This document shows positions 32,012 through 37,748 of a stretch of DNA of 37,748 bases, in pieces. Numbering within the stretch: the stretch's first letter is position 1; every line of letters begins with the position of its first letter. Both the position numbers and the translations under genes were made by a program. Source of the stretch: an uncultured Clostridia bacterium (GTDB taxonomy: Bacteria > Bacillota > Clostridia > Saccharofermentanales > Saccharofermentanaceae); NCBI GenBank assembly GCA_946187935.1, contig CAMHSJ010000015.1:1-37748 (forward strand), given 5' to 3'. The notes under the pieces are model-generated. The model was not told the origin of the DNA and did not search any database. It was given only the letters and a program-made list of their open reading frames with translations.

Positions 32012-33289
32012 ATGGAAAAGAAACCTTTTGTAACACTTGAGCAGATAGAGAAGATCGCAGGCAAGTACCCTACGCCGTTTCATATCTACGATGAAGCAGG
32101 CATCAGGAAGAACTGTGAAAACGTAAAGAAAGCTTTCTCATGGAACAAGGGCTTCCGTGAGTACTTTGCAGTCAAGGCAACTCCGAACCCTTATATCTTA
32201 AGGATAATGAACGACTATGATTTCGGTTTTGACTGTTCATCAGAAGCTGAGCTCGTCTTATCAGATGCAGTCGGTGCGGACGGTATGCACATCATGTTCT
32301 CGAGCAACGAGACTCCTGCAAGGGAATATGCTCTTGCCGCAAATCTCGGCGCCATCATAAATCTCGATGACATAACCCACATTGATTTCCTTGAAGGCAT
32401 TATAGGAGACAAGTTCCCTGAGATCATGTCCTGCAGATATAATCCGGGCGGAGTCATCAAGATGAGCAACGGCATAATGGACAATCCGGGTGATGCCAAG
32501 TTCGGCATGACGGAAGAACAGCTTTTCGAGGCATATAGAAGGCTCAAGGAACATGGCGTAAAGAAGTTCGGCATCCATGCATTCATAGCGAGCAACACTG
32601 TAACAAACGAGTACTATCCCATGCTCGCAGGACAGCTCTTCGAACTCATAGTAAAGATCAAGGATAAGCTCGGCATCGATTTTGCTTTTGTAAATCTCTC
32701 TGGCGGCGTAGGCGTTGCTTACAGACCTGACCAGACGCCTAATGATATCTTTGCCATAGGCGAAGGCGTAAGACAGGCCTTCGAGAAGATAATGGTACCT
32801 GCTGGAATGCAGGATGCGGCTATCTACTGTGAGATGGGCAGGTTCATGTTGGCTCCCTACGGCGCTCTTGTTACCAAAGCTGTACATGAGAAGCACACAT
32901 ACAAGGAATACATAGGCGTTGATGCCTGCGCAGCAAACCTTATGCGTCCTGCAATTTATGGCGCTTACCACCACATCACAGTCTTAGGCAAGGAAAATGA
33001 ACCCGAAGATCATAAGTACGATATCGTCGGATCTCTCTGTGAGAACAACGACAAATTTGCGATAGACAGGATGCTCCCTGAGATAAAGAAGGGTGACTAT
33101 CTGTTCATACACGATGCCGGAGCTCACGGCTTTTCGATGGGCTATAACTATAACGGAAGGCTCAGGTCGGCTGAACTCCTTCTTAAGGAGAACGGTGAAG
33201 TCCAGCTCATCAGAAGGGCAGAGACTTTAAACGACTACTTCGCGACATTCGATGGAACGGAGTTTAAGGACAAGCTGATCAGCGAGTGA
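32012..33289 (+). CDS. lysA: Diaminopimelate decarboxylase-type PLP enzyme
   Basis: This 425-residue enzyme is a fold type III (alanine racemase-like) PLP decarboxylase, best matching LysA, which makes L-lysine from meso-diaminopimelate. K55 in YFAVKATPNP binds PLP; H189 lies in FGIHAFIAS; C-terminal features are EMGRFMLAPYG, the ...RPAIYGAYHH segment, CENNDKFA with the catalytic Cys and GAHGFSMGYNYNGRLR near the end. The motif EMGR replaces the common EPGR, and HAFIAS replaces HIGSQ, so a related substrate (an ornithine-like or carboxynorspermidine-type acid) is not excluded. AAGGGGTG precedes the ATG. It abuts the convergent MATE gene without a gap. Confidence 0.78.
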   Translation: MEKKPFVTLEQIEKIAGKYPTPFHIYDEAGIRKNCENVKKAFSWNKGFREYFAVKATPNPYILRIMNDYDFGFDCSSEAELVLSDAVGADGMHIMFSSNETPAREYALAANLGAIINLDDITHIDFLEGIIGDKFPEIMSCRYNPGGVIKMSNGIMDNPGDAKFGMTEEQLFEAYRRLKEHGVKKFGIHAFIASNTVTNEYYPMLAGQLFELIVKIKDKLGIDFAFVNLSGGVGVAYRPDQTPNDIFAIGEGVRQAFEKIMVPAGMQDAAIYCEMGRFMLAPYGALVTKAVHEKHTYKEYIGVDACAANLMRPAIYGAYHHITVLGKENEPEDHKYDIVGSLCENNDKFAIDRMLPEIKKGDYLFIHDAGAHGFSMGYNYNGRLRSAELLLKENGEVQLIRRAETLNDYFATFDGTEFKDKLISE

Positions 33290-34654
33290 TCAGTCAAGTT
33301 CTTCTTTTGTATCAACGATATTCTTGACCCATTTATACTTCCTGTAGTGAATGAACACTGCAGGAAGTTTTATTATCTCGTCGAGATTGAGTATGAAATA
33401 GACCGCCATCACGGGCCACTTGAATACAAATGCGGCAAGTGCGCCGACGGGAACGATAAAAGCCCACATCGTCACCGTATCGCAGATAAAACCAAACCTA
33501 GTGTCTCCTCCGGCTGCGAAAAGACCTGCAATGACAGTGGCGTTGATCGATCTTCCCACGATGTAGTAGCTGCACATCAGGAGCATTATGAACATATAGT
33601 GCTCAGCCTCAGGCGTAAGGTTCAAAAGCATTACGATGAACGGACTGCTCGCCGCTGCGATAAGGCCTAATATGATGCCCGATACGATCGTTAGGCGGAG
33701 TATCCTGGCGCCGTACTCTCTGGCTCTTTCAAGCCTTCCCGCGCCAAGTTCGTTGCCGACTACGATCGAGCCGCCTGAACCTAAGGCGTAGCAGAAGCAG
33801 GATACGAGATCCTTGACTACCGTTACTATCGAGTTGGCTGCAACAACGTCGCCGCCCAGGTGCCCTAAGATGACTGATATCATGGTAAACCCAAATCCCC
33901 AGAAGATCTGGTTCAGAAGGAAGGGAGCAGAGTGCTTGCTGAAGAGCTTTCTTGCTTCGAGTGAAGTGTTCAGGATGTTACTGACCTTTAGCCTTACGGT
34001 CTTGTATCTGTAAGAGAAGTATAAGCATGTGCCAAAGCCTGCGATGTTGGAGATGGTCGTTGCCAGGGCGGCTCCTGATGCACCCATGACCGGCAGTCCG
34101 AACAGCCCGAATATGAAGATGGCATTGAGCGCGATGTTGAGAAGTACGGTAACAGTACTTGCGATCGTGCACTGCTTTACGAGCCCCACATTCTTCAGGA
34201 TCGATTCGTATATCATCGTAAAGCCCATGAAGATATAGGCAGGTGAAACTATCCTGAGGTAAGGCACTCCCTCATCTATTATCCCGGGAACGTCGGTGTA
34301 TACCCTCATCACGCCTTCGGGGAGCGCGAGAGCGCAGAAGAAAAAGACAAAGACAACAGGTATGGTAAGCCTTATCACATAGCCGAAGAGCTTCTCTATG
34401 GACTCCTTGTCACCCTTGCCCCAGTACTGGGCGGCGAACATGGAAGATCCTGCGCTCAAGGCGAACATAAACAGATTCAAAACGAACATAGCCTGTGTTG
34501 CCAGGGACACGGCAGACATCGCATCCTGGTCTAAGGCTGCCAGCATGACCGTGTCTGACAGCGGTACAAGGGCAAACATGAAGAACTGCAGAGTCATCGG
34601 CAGTATCAGTGAAACAAGCTTATTTGTAAAAGATCTGTCTTCTGAAAATTTCAT
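33290..34654 (-). CDS. MATE family multidrug/sodium antiporter
   Basis: This 454-residue protein has 12 hydrophobic helices in two halves and fits the MATE exporter family: LPMTLQFFMFALVPLSDTVMLAAL in helix 1 (adjoining pieces), AQYWGKGDKESIEKLFGY, the mid-protein repeat GFGFTMISVILGHLGGDVVAA, and VVGNELGAGRLERAREYG. It should export drugs or metabolites in exchange for sodium ions or protons. No ribosome site is seen upstream of the ATG (34654); TAATAT lies 6 nt before it. It diverges from the amidase gene and ends directly against lysA. Confidence 0.88.
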   Translation of the reverse strand: MKFSEDRSFTNKLVSLILPMTLQFFMFALVPLSDTVMLAALDQDAMSAVSLATQAMFVLNLFMFALSAGSSMFAAQYWGKGDKESIEKLFGYVIRLTIPVVFVFFFCALALPEGVMRVYTDVPGIIDEGVPYLRIVSPAYIFMGFTMIYESILKNVGLVKQCTIASTVTVLLNIALNAIFIFGLFGLPVMGASGAALATTISNIAGFGTCLYFSYRYKTVRLKVSNILNTSLEARKLFSKHSAPFLLNQIFWGFGFTMISVILGHLGGDVVAANSIVTVVKDLVSCFCYALGSGGSIVVGNELGAGRLERAREYGARILRLTIVSGIILGLIAAASSPFIVMLLNLTPEAEHYMFIMLLMCSYYIVGRSINATVIAGLFAAGGDTRFGFICDTVTMWAFIVPVGALAAFVFKWPVMAVYFILNLDEIIKLPAVFIHYRKYKWVKNIVDTKEELD

Positions 34655-34664
34655 AGACTGATAT

Positions 34665-34685
34665 TAACATGCTTAATGTTATAAT
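34665..34685. promoter_or_regulatory. Palindrome and -10 box between MATE and amidase genes
   Basis: TAACAT-GCTTA-ATGTTA (34665-34681) is a perfect 6-bp inverted repeat. It overlaps a rightward TATAAT (34680-34685), and its left arm is next to a leftward TAATAT. A shared regulator of the two divergent genes is possible. No good -35 box was found. Confidence 0.4.
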
Positions 34686-34723
34686 TATTTGTGATTTGTG
34701 TTAATTATCGGAGGAAATCGCTA

Positions 34724-34774
34724 ATGACGGCATGGAAAACAGGTATTAAGGCTATAGAGGTGCATTATGCCTGA
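34724..34774 (+). CDS. Short upstream frame coupled to the amidase gene
   Basis: A 16-codon frame, MTAWKTGIKAIEVHYA, begins at an ATG placed 8 nt after GGAGGA (34710-34715), the best ribosome site in this leader. Its stop (TGA 34772-34774) lies inside the amidase gene, whose ATG at 34767 overlaps by 8 nt. The amidase has only GAGGTG as its own site, located inside this frame. This fits a translated leader that couples or tunes amidase synthesis. The peptide has no known family and may have no function itself. Confidence 0.45.
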   Translation: MTAWKTGIKAIEVHYA

Positions 34775-35933
34775 AGAATATCTGTCCAGGTTCAAAGAGA
34801 TATTAGCAGTCCTTCCGCCTGACAAGAAGAAGGCTCTTCATGCCAAGCTCAAGACTCTTCCTGAAGATGACAGGAACGGGTTTATAAAAGATTTCGTTTT
34901 ATCTTACGAGAACAGGAATAAGAAGAAAAAGGAAGATAAGCCTCAAGAGAAGAAGCCTGAAGTCAGACAAGAGTTTAAAAAGCCTTCTAAACCTGCAGTT
35001 AAAGTTGAGACTAAAGCAGATGAAAGCTCCGAAAGCGAGATGGGGCAGCATAATACATATGTCATCCTCGCGCTTGTTTCCATTATCTGCGTAGGTATCC
35101 TTATAGGCGTTGCCATAAAGAACAGAAACGATATAGCTGATCTGGTAAGCGCTATAGAAGGTGAGAGCGCCATCTCATCTGATGCTTCAGGCATTACGGG
35201 TGATGAGAGCGCAGCTCTTGCTGCAGCAGAAGCGATAGCGCAGACTGAGATGACGACTAACGCTCCGACACCGACGCCGACACCTTCTCCCGTTCCTCTT
35301 GCAGATGACCATCCCGATCTAACGGGACTTGTGGTCGTATTAGATCCCGGCCATCAGGAAGAAACTGACTATGGAATGGAACTCTTAGATCCCGATTCGA
35401 CCATAACAAAGTACAGATGCACATCTGGCGCCATCGGAGTTGCAGCCAATGTAAAAGAGTACGAACTGACCCTTCAGATCGCTCTTATCACCAAAGCTTA
35501 TCTTGAAGAATGCGGCGCCAGCGTGGTAATAACCCGTGAGAGTAACAATGTTACACTGTCTAATCAGGAGAGGGCGAACCTGGCGATCGCTTCAGATCCT
35601 GATGTGTTCATAAGGATACACTGTGACGGCGCACCTGATTCATCTTGCCAGGGAGTAAAGGTTTATGTTCCCGAGAGCGGATCTTATACATCCACTTCCG
35701 GAAGAATGGCAGATACTCTGGGAAACCTTGTCGCAGAGGCAAGGGGGACAGAATATCTGGGATGCCAGGCAACGGGTCTTTACACAGGCCTTAACTATGC
35801 TGATTCGATAAGATCATTCCAGCTTGTTGCAGGATTCATCAGCAACAGCGAAGACGAGAAGGAATTAACTGAAGAAGATACACAATTAGCGATCGCAGGC
35901 GCTATAGCAAAGTTCTGCGAAACGATCAAATAA
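34767..35933 (+). CDS. Amidase_3-fold cell-wall protein, probably lacking the catalytic Glu
   Basis: This 388-residue protein has a cytoplasmic Lys/Glu-rich region (1-95), a transmembrane helix (about 98-116), a Thr/Pro-rich linker (163-178, PTPTPTPSP) and an outer Amidase_3 domain (185-388), the fold of N-acetylmuramoyl-L-alanine amidases that cut peptidoglycan. Zinc ligands are present: H196 (DPGHQEE), E231 (VKEYELTL) and H285 (RIHCDG). The usual catalytic Glu two residues before GF.SN is replaced: the segment reads FQLVAGFISN with V354 there. It may be inactive or work differently. Its ATG overlaps a short upstream frame. A zinc-ribbon gene follows after 13 nt. Confidence 0.82.
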   Translation: MPEEYLSRFKEILAVLPPDKKKALHAKLKTLPEDDRNGFIKDFVLSYENRNKKKKEDKPQEKKPEVRQEFKKPSKPAVKVETKADESSESEMGQHNTYVILALVSIICVGILIGVAIKNRNDIADLVSAIEGESAISSDASGITGDESAALAAAEAIAQTEMTTNAPTPTPTPSPVPLADDHPDLTGLVVVLDPGHQEETDYGMELLDPDSTITKYRCTSGAIGVAANVKEYELTLQIALITKAYLEECGASVVITRESNNVTLSNQERANLAIASDPDVFIRIHCDGAPDSSCQGVKVYVPESGSYTSTSGRMADTLGNLVAEARGTEYLGCQATGLYTGLNYADSIRSFQLVAGFISNSEDEKELTEEDTQLAIAGAIAKFCETIK

Positions 35934-35946
35934 AGGAGGAGCAAAA

Positions 35947-36486
35947 ATGGCAGAATTAAGCAAGCAGGATCTTGAGGCGTTATCGAAGCTTAAGAGCGTT
36001 GACGAAGCCGATCATGAGTTCTCGAGGACCGAGGAGATCAAGAACGAGTTCAAGGCTGTCAAGGAAGTCGAGGAGATGAAGGGCAGGGTGGAAGCGATGT
36101 CCATGACTCTTCATGCAATGTGGCTCTTGCTCAAGGACAAGGGTGTTACCAATGAGCAGTTAGACGAAGCAGTTAGTACTGTCATCGAACTCGAGAAGAG
36201 AAAGAACTTCAAGACTGTTATCCCTTGTCCCGGCTGCGGCAAGCAGATGCAGAAGTCTGAGAGTAATCCGTTCCTCTATAAGTGTGTTTACTGCGGCGCA
36301 GAAGACTTCTCCAATCCTTACCGCAAGTACGACAGTATTGACATCACTGCTCCCATAGAAGAACCCGTTAAGACGGAAGAAGAGATCAATGCAGATGAGC
36401 TCAAGGCTGCAGAAGAGATCATCAACAGTTCCTATGAGCCTTACGATGTCTCCAAGGACTTGAATTTTGAGGAAGAGGATCTATAA
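35947..36486 (+). CDS. Coiled-coil zinc-ribbon protein
   Basis: This 179-residue protein has a charged helical N-terminal part (about 20-55, EEIKNEFKAVKEVEEMKGR), a helix pair to about 85, one Cys4 zinc ribbon (CPGCGK at about 93-98; CVYCGAE at about 113-119) and an acidic, probably disordered C-terminus. No family was recognised. It is cytoplasmic. AAAGGAGG precedes the ATG, and the gap from the amidase gene is 13 nt, so they form an operon. Its last codons and stop contain the promoter of ssrA. Confidence 0.75.
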   Translation: MAELSKQDLEALSKLKSVDEADHEFSRTEEIKNEFKAVKEVEEMKGRVEAMSMTLHAMWLLLKDKGVTNEQLDEAVSTVIELEKRKNFKTVIPCPGCGKQMQKSESNPFLYKCVYCGAEDFSNPYRKYDSIDITAPIEEPVKTEEEINADELKAAEEIINSSYEPYDVSKDLNFEEEDL

Positions 36487-36487
36487 T
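36460..36487 (+). promoter_or_regulatory. ssrA promoter inside the preceding gene
   Basis: TTGAAT (36460-36465) and TATAAT (36482-36487) are 16 nt apart. The -10 box overlaps the TAA stop of the zinc-ribbon gene. Transcription would begin near 36494, leaving about ten bases to be removed from the tmRNA precursor by 5' processing. Confidence 0.75.
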
Positions 36488-36504
36488 TAACTCTACCTCG
36501 ATTT

Positions 36505-36879
36505 GGGGATGTACCGGTTTCGACGGGGTCGGAAAAACCGGGGAAGCGGGTGGAGGATCCTCGTTGGCCTCCTAAATAAACGAGGGCTAGCAAGTAATTG
36601 CTGATTCAACTGAGCTCGTAGCAGCCTAAGGCTACCGTAACCCTGACGATCTGTAATCAGGGATTACGTACAACGCAGACCTTGCCCGGGAGAGGTTAAA
36701 AGGGATGTCCCTCCGCCAAAGCTTTGAGACGGATGAGCGACATTAATCTATGAAGCTACCGGAACCGACACTTGTCAGCAGGTCACGCGGGAATGGGAAT
36801 AATTCAACTACTGACTGCACCCGGAGAAGCCCGATGGCTCTGATTTCGGACATGGGTTCAACTCCCATCATCTCCACCA
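36505..36879 (+). ncRNA. ssrA: Transfer-messenger RNA (tmRNA)
   Basis: One-piece tmRNA of 375 nt that rescues stalled ribosomes and tags their products for proteolysis. The 5' end GGGGATG pairs with CATCTCC at the 3' end, followed by ACCA; the conserved 5' sequence ACCGGTTTCGACGGGG and the T arm GGGTTCAACTCCC are present. The coding part ends ADSTELVAA followed by TAA (36600-36629). The exact resume codon is not certain; ATT or GCT near 36597-36600 are candidates. Several pseudoknot-like pairings follow. A terminator lies just downstream. Confidence 0.95.
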
Positions 36880-36887
36880 ACGGCATA

Positions 36888-36926
36888 AAGATACCGCTTG
36901 ATCTGCAAGGGTCGGGCGGTATTTTT
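36888..36926 (+). terminator. ssrA terminator
   Basis: ATACCGC (36891-36897) pairs with GCGGTAT (36916-36922), followed directly by a run of five T. It begins about 12 nt after the tmRNA CCA end. Confidence 0.85.
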
Positions 36927-37050
36927 GTAATGGTATAAATGGATTGTCAGTAAGATAAATAAACAGGATAATAGACTAAGACAAATCGGGATTTGTAGGA
37001 ATATTCATTTCTCTTATAAACAGGCACCGAGGTGCGAGGAGGTAAATAAC

Positions 37051-37704
37051 ATGGATATGAAGCAGGCAATGAAAGAACGTCATATGGTTCGAAAGTACAC
37101 TGATGAACCTATTCCGGAGGATATCGTAGAAAAGTTGAATCATCGGGTAAGAGAGAATAATGAGCAGTATGGACTATCTATCAAATTGATGACCAATGAT
37201 GATAGTGCTGTTCCCGGTGTGATCAAACTGATCCTCGCTAAGGGGGTCAACAATTTCTTTATCATGGCCGGGCCTGATGGTGCAGATGAACTGTGTGGAT
37301 ACTGTGGAGCTGATCTGATGCTTTACGCACAGACGCTGGGACTGAATACATGGTGGGTCGGCGGAACCTATAACCGAAAAGGAGCACAGGAAAAAATCGA
37401 AGGTGCAAAGCCCGTAGGAATCATCGCTGTTGGTTATGGCCAGACACAAGGTGTTCCACATAAGACAAAGACAGCAGAACAGGTCAGTTCATACGACGGA
37501 GAAGCACCACAGTGGTTTAAGAACGGCATTGAAGCAGCACTCTTGGCACCTACCGCACTGGCAAAACAGGCATTCACCATCAAAGGTAAAGGAAATAAGG
37601 TATCTATCTCCTGCGATAACGGCATCTTTACCGGTGTGGATACAGGTCTTGTGAAATACCACTTTGAGCTGGGAGCGGGAAAAGACAGCTTTGAATGGGT
37701 ATGA
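37051..37704 (+). CDS. Nitroreductase-family protein
   Basis: This 217-residue protein resembles the TM1586-type putative nitroreductases, FMN-binding reductases. It starts with the typical AMKERHMVRKYTDEPIPEDIV (basic R10 and R14 for the flavin phosphate; one residue over the quoted helix), then has the central GADLMLYAQTLGLNTWWVGG helix and VGIIAVGYG. The C-terminal part WFKNGIEAALLAPTALAKQAF is typical too. The substrate is unknown. GGAGGT precedes the ATG, and a short GCACC/GGTGC hairpin lies just before that site. Codon choice (more GGA, AAT, GAA, CTA, less ATC and GGC) differs from the other genes, and it sits after ssrA, a common integration site, so acquisition is likely. Confidence 0.85.
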   Translation: MDMKQAMKERHMVRKYTDEPIPEDIVEKLNHRVRENNEQYGLSIKLMTNDDSAVPGVIKLILAKGVNNFFIMAGPDGADELCGYCGADLMLYAQTLGLNTWWVGGTYNRKGAQEKIEGAKPVGIIAVGYGQTQGVPHKTKTAEQVSSYDGEAPQWFKNGIEAALLAPTALAKQAFTIKGKGNKVSISCDNGIFTGVDTGLVKYHFELGAGKDSFEWV

Positions 37705-37748
37705 TTCCTAAGGGTGAGCATTACAGAAGTGTTTTTCTGGCTGAAAAA

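Noticed and set aside
32261..32974. Long minus-strand open frame opposite lysA
   Set aside because: The PLP enzyme on the plus strand has all family motifs; the antisense frame has none.
36750..36938. Open frame across the tmRNA 3' half
   Set aside because: It lies in the structural part of ssrA and its terminator; there is no ribosome site.

Overview
The window looks like chromosomal DNA from an obligately anaerobic Firmicute, probably a gut- or rumen-type Clostridia. The support is indirect. It carries a short superoxide reductase, a ferredoxin-dependent indolepyruvate oxidoreductase, PadR/DUF2812 and DUF975-type genes, strong AGGAGG-type ribosome binding sites and sigma-A-like promoters. 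Species cannot be named from the sequence. Most genes share one codon style, rich in ATC, AAG, CTT, GAC and GGC. Two segments differ: the AT-rich stretch after the tRNA at the left edge, and the nitroreductase after the tmRNA at the right edge.

Layout. 1-770: 3' part of tRNA-Leu(UAG), a terminator, then an AT-rich orphan gene for a CdiA-C-type nuclease-like protein. 767-7705: a zinc-ribbon protein, an HD phosphohydrolase fused to a STAS-like domain, small membrane and DinB-like proteins, an XRE regulator with a membrane anchor, a CPBP protease, an unknown protein and a lipoprotein. 7718-7867: a multi-stem palindromic element and a bidirectional terminator. 7891-10086: a leftward operon padR-DUF2812-CPBP whose promoter carries two matching palindromes, a likely autoregulated unit. 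10123-12973: two small membrane proteins, a GNAT acetyltransferase, guanine deaminase on the other strand, and a PrsW protease.

13113-25273 is the metabolic core. A FIST-GGDEF protein precedes the operon iorA-iorB-thioesterase-paaK-ACT, which interconverts aryl-pyruvates, aryl-acetyl-CoA and aryl acids. A convergent operon encodes an acyl-CoA ligase and a sodium/solute symporter, apparently for uptake and activation of a carboxylic acid. Two 51-nt palindromic repeats lie between the operons. A membrane-bound degenerate-GGDEF/EAL protein closes the region, so c-di-GMP-type proteins stand on both sides.

25455-34654: an unknown small protein coupled to an RlmI-type rRNA methyltransferase, a polytopic glycosyltransferase that looks leaderless, superoxide reductase, a DUF975/PF06541 fusion overlapping tail-to-tail with a second PF06541 protein, a LysA-type decarboxylase and a MATE exporter. 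34724-37704: a short upstream reading frame coupled to an amidase-fold protein that lacks the usual catalytic Glu, a zinc-ribbon protein, ssrA (tmRNA) with its promoter inside the previous gene's stop, and a nitroreductase with foreign-looking codon use.

No insertion sequence, CRISPR array, phage cluster or rRNA was found. No stretch over 300 bases lacks a gene once the tmRNA is counted. The points most worth checking are the orphan nuclease beside the tRNA, the PadR operator pair, the palindromic elements, the leaderless candidates, and the amidase with its coupled leader frame.
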